From a virus, in IMG/VR virus record IMGVR_UViG_3300010388_000095, positions 1-38,473 of that record: DNA of 38,473 bases; one strand, given 5' to 3'. The notes beneath the pieces were generated by a model, which had not been told where the DNA came from, did not search any database, and was given only the letters and a program-made list of their open reading frames with translations. Positions 7,428-14,113 of this stretch are shown piece after piece (within the stretch, counting starts at the first letter, position 1; every line of letters starts with the position of its first letter). Made by a program: the position numbers and the translations under genes.

Positions 7428-9215
7428 ATGGAAAGCGTTTTCTCCAATGGTGGAGTGATTGGCGCAACGCTTGATTACAATTCCACCGACCTTTACGTGA
7501 TGGGGACCACTACTGGTAGGCTTGAGCCTACTTACGTTGGCGGTGGGACCTGGAGCGATACCTCCATGACCAGTAATAAGACCGTTACGTTCCCCACATT
7601 AACAGGCGGAATTGCATCGGCTCCAGCCGAGGGCGATGTTGTATTTGTTTCTTTTGGTTTTAGCTGGGCTACAGACGCAGCACTTTCAGCTACTGGCTGG
7701 ACAGAGATATCTGACTTATACTCTAGCGATACTGAAGACGCTCAACTTGCAGTTTACTATAAGAGAATGGGTGCAGTTCCAGACACTAGTCTTGTCATTA
7801 CGTCAACACAAAGCACTGCCTCGATTAGCCCAACTGCAATTTTCCATGTGTGGAGAAATCTTGATGCAACAACTCCAATAGACGTAACATCGGTTACCAC
7901 GACAGGAACCAATACTGCGGTTCCTGCATTTGGAGCAATAACTCCAGTGACAGAAAATTCTGTAATACTGGTAACTGCACTAAGTGCTACAAAAGAATCC
8001 ACAACACCTTATACGTCTACTCTTGATAATTTCCGTCAACTTGCAATCACGGAAGTTGGAGGAAATGTTTTCTCGGTAATTGGCTTTGGTTCTTATAGTG
8101 GCTGGGCATCCGGGGCATACACTTCACCGTCTTGGGGCTATGCAACAACAAGTACATCTATGTCTTATGCAACAACCGTAATTGCACTAAGACCAGCACT
8201 CGGAGATGTCCCACTTTATGGTAACAAAAAGAACTCAGGTATCTGGAACCTAGAAGCAGTTTTTGATTCTATTACCCCAGTGGTTGGTGGTACATTCAAC
8301 GCTTGGGAGTTGCAGAGCACACCAACCTCTGGTAGTTACCTTGAAGGCGCAGTCGCGGGATTTTCTGGAGTCCAAACAATACTTTACTCCGGGCCTTACA
8401 CAAGCGCTACCTCCACTGGCAGTACGTATTCACGTTCTACGACTGGTGCAACTGGTTCATGGTTGACTGGAAGCTTACCGAGTTCGTCTCGCTGGGGAGT
8501 GTTTATGTCCAATGGTAGCAGAATAGTTGCTGCAGCTGGAAACGCCACAACACTCTCAAATGCAGTTGCATATACAGACAACGGAACAACCTGGACTGCT
8601 GGGACAACTGGGCTGGATTCTCGAGTAGTCGTCGGTGGATACATGAATGGAAAATTTACTCTTGTAAATAGAGCGACTACTGGAGTGAACTATGCAGAAT
8701 CTGCTAATGGTGCGACTTGGTCAACTGGGACAGTAGGGACTCTAGGGTACTATGGAATAGCATATCTAGATGGCACTTATATTGCAATTCCAACCAACTC
8801 AGCCGCTGCTCGTAAATCAACTGCACCACTGTCTTCTTGGTCTGATAGCACGCTGACACTTGCTAGTGACTGGTCTTCTATCTCTGCCGGGAATGGAACG
8901 TTTCTTGTAACCGGTGCTTCGTCTATTCCAACAAACTACTCAACTGACTATGGCGCAACCTGGGCACAGGGTGCGCTGCCGTCTGCAACAGGAAGCACAA
9001 CTGCCGCAAGGTCGTCATTTATAAACAATACGTTTATTGTCGTAACCGCTGACGGATTGATTCACACGTCACGTAATGGAATTACCTGGACAACTATTAC
9101 CTCAACGGCGTTTAGCGGTGTTATCGTAATGAGAAGCATAGTTGAGACATCCAACCACTATTACATATTTGGAAATATTGCCAATACTGCAAACTATATT
9201 AGGAGCCCTAAATAA
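7428..9215 (+). CDS. Large adhesin with Asp-box (BNR-like) propeller repeats
   Basis: This 595-residue protein has a beta-rich N-terminal half and a C-terminal half (from about residue 330) with at least four Asp-box-like repeats: YTDNGTTW, ESANGATW, STDYGATW and TSRNGITW near residues 382, 421, 504 and 545. Such repeats mark blades of beta-propellers in sialidases and many phage receptor-binding proteins. No sialidase active-site Arg triad is evident, so carbohydrate binding is more likely than hydrolysis. The motif NSGIWNL around residue 270 resembles SKGIWSL in the small protein at 9409. Codon use (ATA, AGA, TCA) differs from the head genes, suggesting horizontal acquisition. Confidence 0.7.
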   Translation: MESVFSNGGVIGATLDYNSTDLYVMGTTTGRLEPTYVGGGTWSDTSMTSNKTVTFPTLTGGIASAPAEGDVVFVSFGFSWATDAALSATGWTEISDLYSSDTEDAQLAVYYKRMGAVPDTSLVITSTQSTASISPTAIFHVWRNLDATTPIDVTSVTTTGTNTAVPAFGAITPVTENSVILVTALSATKESTTPYTSTLDNFRQLAITEVGGNVFSVIGFGSYSGWASGAYTSPSWGYATTSTSMSYATTVIALRPALGDVPLYGNKKNSGIWNLEAVFDSITPVVGGTFNAWELQSTPTSGSYLEGAVAGFSGVQTILYSGPYTSATSTGSTYSRSTTGATGSWLTGSLPSSSRWGVFMSNGSRIVAAAGNATTLSNAVAYTDNGTTWTAGTTGLDSRVVVGGYMNGKFTLVNRATTGVNYAESANGATWSTGTVGTLGYYGIAYLDGTYIAIPTNSAAARKSTAPLSSWSDSTLTLASDWSSISAGNGTFLVTGASSIPTNYSTDYGATWAQGALPSATGSTTAARSSFINNTFIVVTADGLIHTSRNGITWTTITSTAFSGVIVMRSIVETSNHYYIFGNIANTANYIRSPK

Positions 9216-9409
9216 TGAGATATGAAATTAGTAACTACAATGAAATCCGCATCTACCAAGATGGCGCAGAGATTCCATTTATCTATCAGGCTAAGTACCC
9301 AGATGGCACTGAGTGGGCACCTGAGCAGGCGGAAGCGTGGGCGCAGGCTGTAATCCTGCACCACGCTGACCCAGAGGTAAACATTTTCCCGATTGGACCA
9401 ACTGAATAA
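9215..9409 (+). CDS. Small tail-region protein, 64 residues
   Basis: The protein (MRYEISNYNEIRIYQDGAEI..., with PDGTEWAPEQAEAWAQ) resembles short phage proteins beside fibre genes that carry a conserved P.G..W...EAEAWA pattern. It joins both neighbours through TAATG overlaps, so translation is probably coupled to the adhesin. Function is unknown. It could be a fibre chaperone or an accessory virion protein. Confidence 0.6.
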   Translation: MRYEISNYNEIRIYQDGAEIPFIYQAKYPDGTEWAPEQAEAWAQAVILHHADPEVNIFPIGPTE

Positions 9410-9588
9410 TGTCAAACAGATATGGCGGAAACTCTAAGGGCATGAAGTCTTTTAAGGATGACTGGACTTTTTTAAAGTCTAGCTCTGGCGGCGTTACTGC
9501 TGCTCCGACCGACCCAAAGGCCCTTGACTACTCTAAGTCAAAAGGTATCTGGTCACTAAAGTCAACAACCGCTTTTCCGAAGCGATAA
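9409..9588 (+). CDS. 59-residue tail-region protein with GIWSL motif
   Basis: The frame starts at an ATG overlapping the previous stop as TAATG. It encodes a Lys/Ser-rich protein (MSNRYGGNSKGMKSFKDDW... DYSKSKGIWSLKSTTAFPKR). The K.KGIW.L motif also occurs in the large adhesin at 7428 (KNSGIWNL), and similar short motifs are known where phage structural proteins meet fibres. The stop codon lies within the promoter-like region before the next gene. Function is unknown. Confidence 0.55.
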   Translation: MSNRYGGNSKGMKSFKDDWTFLKSSSGGVTAAPTDPKALDYSKSKGIWSLKSTTAFPKR

Positions 9589-9596
9589 GGTAGAAT
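9589..9596 (+). promoter_or_regulatory. Putative promoter GGTAGAAT, leaderless start of neck genes
   Basis: The -10-like TAGAAT (9591-9596), in the context GATAAGGTAGAATAGAA, ends 6 bases before the ATG at 9603. There is no Shine-Dalgarno in range. It separates the adhesin block from the neck and tail genes. No good -35 is seen. Confidence 0.55.
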
Positions 9597-9602
9597 AGAA
9601 CT

Positions 9603-10004
9603 ATGCCAACCCCAGACATCACACCACCAGACTATTCAACAGTTATCGGGCAGGTTCGCCTACTGATTCCAGATGTTGAACAGTTAGAAAACCCAGCCGA
9701 TTCTGAGGCTGCGGTTTCTTTCCTGTTCAGCGACTCACAGATCCAGGCTTTCGCAACCCTCTACGCTAACAACGTGAAGAAGGCTGCTGCTCAAGCCAAA
9801 CTTGTGCTTGCCACTTCTGAGGCTTTGATTAACAAAGTTATCAAGACTTACGATCTATCAACTGATGGTGCCAAACTTGGTGCTGAACTTCGTGAACAGT
9901 CTAAGATGCTTTTCGCAGAGGCCGATAAAGACGACCAGTATGACTCTTATGACACATTCCAGGTTGTCGGTAATACCGAAGCGTGGGATAACTCATGGCT
10001 TTAA
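9603..10004 (+). CDS. Head-to-tail adaptor (connector) protein
   Basis: This 133-residue, mainly helical protein begins with a proline-rich segment and then DYSTVIGQVRLLIPD, FLFSDSQIQAF and a helix-rich middle. This is the pattern of gp6/gp15-like head completion adaptors that sit under the portal; in actinophages these proteins typically start with a similar V..VR.LIPD...F.D..I motif. The following stopper, gp10-like, terminator and major tail genes give the canonical neck order. Here, however, the whole neck block is displaced from the capsid gene by the fibre block. Confidence 0.75.
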   Translation: MPTPDITPPDYSTVIGQVRLLIPDVEQLENPADSEAAVSFLFSDSQIQAFATLYANNVKKAAAQAKLVLATSEALINKVIKTYDLSTDGAKLGAELREQSKMLFAEADKDDQYDSYDTFQVVGNTEAWDNSWL

Positions 10005-10432
10005 ACTCTCGCCCAGCAGTTCACCCTAAATGGCTAACCCACAACCGTCCGGTTGGGGCTAGTTTCTTCTTGTGCACAATTGAGTTGTTTGACAACGAGA
10101 TTTCATCAAGCGTTTATGACGCTACTGCTAACACTTGGAGCAGCGACCGCACAGTTCTTTGGACTGGCGATGCTCGCATCCAGCCTGTGAACAAAGGCTC
10201 GAAGGCTACTAGTGGAATGAATCCGACTTCTATTCAAGAGGTTGAGATTCATATTCCTACTATTCCAAGCCTAGACATTAAGCCTAACCACCAGATCTTT
10301 GTGACCGAGGCCGCTTACAACTCTAACCTAACTCGCCTTATCTTTACTGTTAAGGACGTGGTGAATAGTTCAAACGCTTGGGCCACCACTCTTGTGTGCG
10401 TTGTTGACCAAGAGGTCCGTCGTAGTGTCTAG
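9995..10432 (+). CDS. Head-to-tail stopper protein
   Basis: This 145-residue beta-rich protein lies directly after the adaptor and overlaps it by 10 bases. Features such as VLWTGDARIQP, then QEVEIHIPTIP and IKPNHQIFVT resemble the DUF6093-type stopper proteins of actinophages, which close the head after packaging and connect to the tail. The call rests on position and this general pattern. Confidence 0.65.
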   Translation: MALNSRPAVHPKWLTHNRPVGASFFLCTIELFDNEISSSVYDATANTWSSDRTVLWTGDARIQPVNKGSKATSGMNPTSIQEVEIHIPTIPSLDIKPNHQIFVTEAAYNSNLTRLIFTVKDVVNSSNAWATTLVCVVDQEVRRSV

Positions 10433-11222
10433 TGGAATCTCCGCTAAGGCGAAGTGGAATGTTAATGAAGCGTCTATTAACCGTATAGTTAATCGCTACA
10501 TTAAAAAGAACCTGACCACATTGGAAAATGTGGTTGACTGGTATGCCGCTGAGTCTGCTGAGTATATTGAGAAGTTTAAGATTCTAAGCGGTAGCTCAAC
10601 TGGCACTAACTGGCACAGGAACAAGAATGCCGAGCGTGGCTTTAATGACGGTGCTCGTGTGGATTCTGGAGCTATGGCTGCGTCCGTGGGCTACGAGTCT
10701 TACTCTTTTAACTCTGAGCACGTTGTTGGTGCCGAGTTTGGTCTTCCTACGCCTTTCGGTGGCGGAGAGCAGTATTTCATGAGCCAAGAAGAAGGCTTCG
10801 ACATCAAACTCCGTGACGGTAGCAAGCACACCGTTAAGCCAATGAACTCTGCTGGCGTGACTCGTGACAAGATGCGTGGCAAGATGCGTCGTAAGATGCT
10901 TTCTGAGGGTTTCCTGACAGGTAAGCAGGATGTTCGTGGTTCAACTGTGATTGCCCTTATGGGGGGTTCTGCTGGAAAGTCTTACTCTTTTGAGGCTGCA
11001 TGGGCCATGACCGGTGACGACCAGAGCCCTGCTCGTAGAGCAGCGTCTAAGGCTTATCTAGACAACATTAATAAGCGTGAACTTGAGCGTTTTATTAGAC
11101 AGCAGAAAGCAAGCAATAACCGCAATGTTATTGAATCTTCTAGAGAAAGCAGTGCTGCTGGCTTCAGCGCTTTCGTAAACTTTAAGACACAGGCCGCTAC
11201 CCGAGACGAGGCAGGATTCTAA
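10425..11222 (+). CDS. HK97 gp10-like neck/tail-completion protein
   Basis: The preferred start is the GTG at 10425. It gives 265 residues, an 8-base overlap with the previous gene and an AGAGG ribosome site; a longer frame from 10392 would overlap by 41 bases. The middle has RVDSGAMAASVGYESY, then AEFGLPTPFGGGEQYFMSQEEGF, the usual gp10-type pattern of a substrate-like basic region, a V.AEFGL-like turn and an aromatic end. The C-terminal 100 residues are an unusual charged helical extension, longer than the typical gp10 protein (about 110-150 residues). It is likely to join the neck and tail tube. Confidence 0.6.
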   Translation: MSSGISAKAKWNVNEASINRIVNRYIKKNLTTLENVVDWYAAESAEYIEKFKILSGSSTGTNWHRNKNAERGFNDGARVDSGAMAASVGYESYSFNSEHVVGAEFGLPTPFGGGEQYFMSQEEGFDIKLRDGSKHTVKPMNSAGVTRDKMRGKMRRKMLSEGFLTGKQDVRGSTVIALMGGSAGKSYSFEAAWAMTGDDQSPARRAASKAYLDNINKRELERFIRQQKASNNRNVIESSRESSAAGFSAFVNFKTQAATRDEAGF

Positions 11223-11656
11223 TGGCTTTATCACTATTACCAGTTCAAGATCAAATCACAACTAAACTAAACGAGTTGTCACAGACCGTTTACGACAACG
11301 GTGTGCCAGATGACGCTAACCTAGTCTACTCAGACACAGGCAAGCTTCTACCTTACATTGTTGCGAACTATGCAGGCTTCGTACAGATGCCCTCTGAGAG
11401 GGGCATAACAGGCCCTAGAGCGGACATTGGCAAGTCTGCCGTAGTAGTTGCTTGTGTTGGCCCATCGGAACGCTCTGCCCGTCAGGTGGCTGATTTGGTG
11501 CTAGATAAACTTACTGGCTTCAAACCAACTGATGCCGGTATTCTCGAACCAGAAAACGTTGGTAGGTCGTATGTTTTGTACGACTCAAACTCACGCCCAG
11601 TGAAGTATGTTGCCGAGGTTTCATTTACCTTTGCAGTCAACACTGTGGTATCATAG
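11222..11656 (+). CDS. Tail terminator protein
   Basis: This 144-residue protein follows the gp10-like gene with a one-base overlap, the usual position of the tail terminator that caps the tube and binds the neck. The sequence (VQDQITTKLNEL, YIVANYAGF, ADIGKSAVVVACVGPSERSARQVADLVLDKL, then YVAEVSFTF) has the alpha/beta arrangement of gpU or gp17-like terminators, including the long helix with ARQVADLV. Confidence is moderate because the family is very divergent. Confidence 0.65.
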   Translation: MALSLLPVQDQITTKLNELSQTVYDNGVPDDANLVYSDTGKLLPYIVANYAGFVQMPSERGITGPRADIGKSAVVVACVGPSERSARQVADLVLDKLTGFKPTDAGILEPENVGRSYVLYDSNSRPVKYVAEVSFTFAVNTVVS

Positions 11657-11679
11657 AAGTTAGTATTGGAAGGATTCTG

Positions 11680-11907
11680 ATGGCTCAAGCTAAGAATATC
11701 CGCACAGGACAGATCGTGTCTGTGCCGGAACACTACATCACACACCCAGTTTTGGGCAAGAATCTTGCTGCCGTAGGCACCGAGGTTCAGGCTGCACCAA
11801 AGAAAGAAAAGAAACAAAAGGAGCAGCCTGCTCCAGAGGTCGAGCCAGAATTGGTAGAACCTGAATTTAATATCATCGAGAACGAAGGAACAGAAGATGT
11901 CTACTAA
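11680..11907 (+). CDS. Small protein upstream of the major tail protein
   Basis: This 75-residue protein has an N-terminal part (RTGQIVSVPEHYI.HPVLGKNL) and a Lys-rich then Pro/Glu-rich C-terminus. Short proteins of this type, with a V.V...Y...HP.LG pattern, lie just before the major tail gene in many actinophages. Their role is unknown; a neck or tube accessory is possible. A ribosome site GGAAGGATT precedes the ATG, and it overlaps the next gene by 11 bases. Confidence 0.65.
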   Translation: MAQAKNIRTGQIVSVPEHYITHPVLGKNLAAVGTEVQAAPKKEKKQKEQPAPEVEPELVEPEFNIIENEGTEDVY

Positions 11908-12988
11908 GATGCTTCGACCTAACGTTGGTCTCTATGTCGCATCTGCCGATGCTTTTGCCGGTGCTGACATTACTGCTTCGACTTGGGCTCCAACCCTAGC
12001 GCAGCTAACTGACGCAACTAAGGTCTTCAACATTTCACAGGCCGTCACTGACGACTACACACTCAACATGACCGACTCTGACACCGATACTTCACTTGCT
12101 ATCGTTGACAACGCAACTGTTGAAACCCCAACCCTATACAACTACGAAGCATCTCTTGATGGCTTCCGTGACGCTAACGACGCTGCAGACTCAGCATACA
12201 ACTTGTTTAAGACCAAGTTTGTTGACGCAGCCGTTGGCACCAAGTACTACCTAATCAAGCGTATTGGTAAGGCCCATGATGCAGCTTTTGCTCAGGGTGA
12301 CCTAGTATCTGTTTACGGTGTTACCACTGACTTCCCTATCGCCCTTATTGGCGATGGTGAAATGATCCGTGATGGCGCTCGTTTCTTGACCACTGGTGAA
12401 GTTGCTGTAAACGTTGCAACTGCTGCTGGTACCGCAGGTTCAGGCCCAGTTACCAAGGCTATCGTTGGAACCAAGCTTCAGTCAAACGGAAACCTATCAG
12501 TTTACTGGGTTCCAGTTTCTGAAATCGCTGACGAGGCTGACTTCGTTGCAGGTCCAAGCGCAGCAGAAATCACTGCTGGTGTTGAACTTACCGCTGCTAT
12601 TGCGTGGGATGGTTACGACCTTGGTGCCGGCGAGTCAAACAAGATCGACGACAAGGGAATCGCTGACAAGTCAAACGCTCAGTCACGTGGTTTCGCACAG
12701 TTCTCTGGCTCACTAACATTCTTCCGTGGAATCACCTCGGAGACTACTGGTGCATACGCAGAGGCTTTCGACACATTCAAGGCTGCAACTGACGCTCGTG
12801 TTACTGGTTACCTAGTAACTCGTATCGGTACTGGTTCTGCTGCGATTGCTGCGGACGACATTGTATCGGTTTACAAGTTTGTTGCTGACGCAGTAATGGA
12901 CAACACCGAAGGTGAAGACTCTGTGAAGTTCATGGTTAACTTCCGCCCTCAGGGTCAACTAGGTGTTAACAAGACTGTAGTAGCTTAA
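11897..12988 (+). CDS. Major tail protein (tube), internally duplicated
   Basis: This 363-residue protein forms the tail tube. It contains two similar halves: YLIKRIGK...GDLVSVYGV near residue 118 and YLVTRIGT...DDIVSVYKF near residue 305. Each half also has a preceding D-F-x-x-A/F helix and an aromatic-rich beta hairpin. A single tube domain is usually about 150-200 residues, so this looks like a tandem pair; in T5 the doubled tube protein pb6 assembles as trimers. Codon use is strongly biased, as expected for an abundant protein. It begins with a ribosome site (GAAGGAACAG) and is followed by a very strong hairpin. Confidence 0.82.
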   Translation: MSTKMLRPNVGLYVASADAFAGADITASTWAPTLAQLTDATKVFNISQAVTDDYTLNMTDSDTDTSLAIVDNATVETPTLYNYEASLDGFRDANDAADSAYNLFKTKFVDAAVGTKYYLIKRIGKAHDAAFAQGDLVSVYGVTTDFPIALIGDGEMIRDGARFLTTGEVAVNVATAAGTAGSGPVTKAIVGTKLQSNGNLSVYWVPVSEIADEADFVAGPSAAEITAGVELTAAIAWDGYDLGAGESNKIDDKGIADKSNAQSRGFAQFSGSLTFFRGITSETTGAYAEAFDTFKAATDARVTGYLVTRIGTGSAAIAADDIVSVYKFVADAVMDNTEGEDSVKFMVNFRPQGQLGVNKTVVA

Positions 12989-12993
12989 CGACC

Positions 12994-13033
12994 GGTCGGG
13001 GTGGGGTTTGCGCCCATTCTCCCCACCCCGACC
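12994..13033 (+). promoter_or_regulatory. Strong hairpin without a U-tract after the major tail gene
   Basis: A perfect 13-bp GC-rich stem (12994-13006 with 13021-13033, GGTCGGGGTGGGG/CCCCACCCCGACC) has a 14-base loop. It is followed by TTAAACC, not a T-run. It may act as a weak or Rho-assisted terminator, an RNase barrier that stabilises the tube mRNA, or a processing site that lets the tube protein be made in large excess over the chaperones. Confidence 0.6.
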
Positions 13034-13073
13034 TTAAACCCCCTAATGGGCATCACTCTTGAAAGGCGCAAAA

Positions 13074-13670
13074 ATGAGCGAAACTGAAGTAATCAACGAG
13101 ACGCTTGAACTCGTAAAAGAAGCACAATCGCAGGGAACATTTAACCTTAGCGAAGTAATTAAAGGACGTGGCTATCCTCAGAAGGATGTCACCATTTACA
13201 CCGACGTTGATTCGGCATTTAAACTAATCGAACTTGAAAAGAAGATGTCTGCCATCACAGACCTCAAGAGCGCAGAAGACTTTAAGGCTCTTGAGGCTGA
13301 GGCTAATGCTCTTGCCGAGAAAGTCCAGGCATCTCGCCTAATCTTCTCAATGCGTGGCGTAAGCCAGGGCGTTGTTGAAGCGGTGGAGGCTAAGGCTTCT
13401 GAGCTTTACCCAGACAATGAAGATGGCGAACGAGAGACCGACTGGTACAAATACTACATGTCATCTCTTATTGCCCATAACATTGTCCGTGTGACTGACG
13501 CTAACGGCAACGTTGACGAGCGTGTATTCACCTATGAGGACCTTGAGGGTGTTCGTGCCATGATTCCTGCTGACTCGTGGAGCATCCTTGTAACCACAAT
13601 GCAGCAACTCACTCTTGCCGGCGGTTTCTTTAAGGGACTGACTGATGCAGGTTTTTTACCGAAGTCTTAA
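13074..13670 (+). CDS. Tail assembly chaperone (gpG-like, zero-frame product)
   Basis: The start at ATG 13074 is preferred: GAAAGG lies 7 bases upstream, whereas the longer frame begins at a poor TTG. The product has 198 residues. It is mostly helical and acidic (VINETLELVKEAQSQG ... TNFNLSEVI-like turns, then EDLEGVRAMIPADSWSILV). It occupies the fixed place of the gpG chaperone, between the tube and tape-measure genes. Its last codons contain the heptamer T-TTT-TTA (13652-13658), where a -1 slip fuses it to the downstream frame. It binds the tape measure during tail assembly and is not in the mature virion. Confidence 0.85.
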   Translation: MSETEVINETLELVKEAQSQGTFNLSEVIKGRGYPQKDVTIYTDVDSAFKLIELEKKMSAITDLKSAEDFKALEAEANALAEKVQASRLIFSMRGVSQGVVEAVEAKASELYPDNEDGERETDWYKYYMSSLIAHNIVRVTDANGNVDERVFTYEDLEGVRAMIPADSWSILVTTMQQLTLAGGFFKGLTDAGFLPKS

Positions 13671-13703
13671 CATGGGCCGCCAATAGGCAGCACGTTGTTA
13701 AGA
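13652..13703 (+). promoter_or_regulatory. Programmed -1 ribosomal frameshift signal
   Basis: The in-frame heptamer T TTT TTA occupies 13652-13658. After a 6-base spacer, a 7-bp perfect stem (13665-13671 TCTTAAC with 13697-13703 GTTAAGA) forms, with a small inner GCC-AATA-GGC hairpin possible in its loop. The heptamer, spacing and stem match the known layout of -1 frameshift sites. The -1 frame is open from 13658 to 14083. Confidence 0.85.
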
Positions 13704-14083
13704 TAAAAGCTTCAATCTCCGCAGGGATTCGCCCGTGTGCCATGATCTTTCATGAGCAGCCGGGTGACCCTTGGGAGCCGTTTGATTTCATGTTGTTAGA
13801 GGCTTACCAGAACCTACAGGATGAAACCTGTCAAGAGTGTGGCAATCCTATATGGATTTGTCGTAACGATGACGCACACAATGTGGGCTTCAAAGTCAAG
13901 ATTGCTAAATGCTATGCAAAAGCAGAACTTGACAAGTGGCACGAAGTCCAGGAGAAAAAGAAAAGTAAGGGAACTTCTCACGGAGAATACCCTTATGTCG
14001 TTGCTTACACCTATGACGATAGCCCAATGCCTACAAGGCAGGACTATTATGACTCCTTAGTTGAAAAAGATAAGGTAGAATAG
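13658..14083 (+). CDS. Tail assembly chaperone, frameshift extension (gpT-like part of gpGT)
   Basis: This frame is read after a -1 slip at 13652-13658 and continues through VLTWAANRQHVVKI... to residues ending EKDKVE. The fusion G-T product would be about 336 residues (13074-13658 plus 13658-14083). An independent ATG at 13742 exists, but it lies inside the continuous -1 frame and has no good ribosome site. The extension holds Cys pairs (CQECGNPIWIC) that could bind a metal. It is followed by the tape-measure gene, as in lambda and most siphoviruses, and its product is thought to help fold the tape measure. Confidence 0.85.
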   Translation, partial: TEVLTWAANRQHVVKIKASISAGIRPCAMIFHEQPGDPWEPFDFMLLEAYQNLQDETCQECGNPIWICRNDDAHNVGFKVKIAKCYAKAELDKWHEVQEKKKSKGTSHGEYPYVVAYTYDDSPMPTRQDYYDSLVEKDKVE

Positions 14084-14090
14084 GTATAGT
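14074..14090 (+). promoter_or_regulatory. Putative tandem -10 elements before the tape-measure gene
   Basis: GGTAGAATA (TAGAAT at 14076-14081) and GGTATAGTA (TATAGT at 14085-14090) lie in tandem about 24-33 bases upstream of the tape-measure ATG. The first overlaps the end of the chaperone frame (KDKVE-stop), so its conservation may partly reflect coding. No -35 is clear. Confidence 0.35.
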
Positions 14091-14113
14091 ATTTATTTCT
14101 CTTAGGTGGTAAA

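Noticed and set aside
13742-14083. Independent gene starting at ATG 13742
   Set aside because: The -1 frame is open from the slippery site onward, the ATG has no ribosome site, and all siphovirus relatives use frameshifting here.
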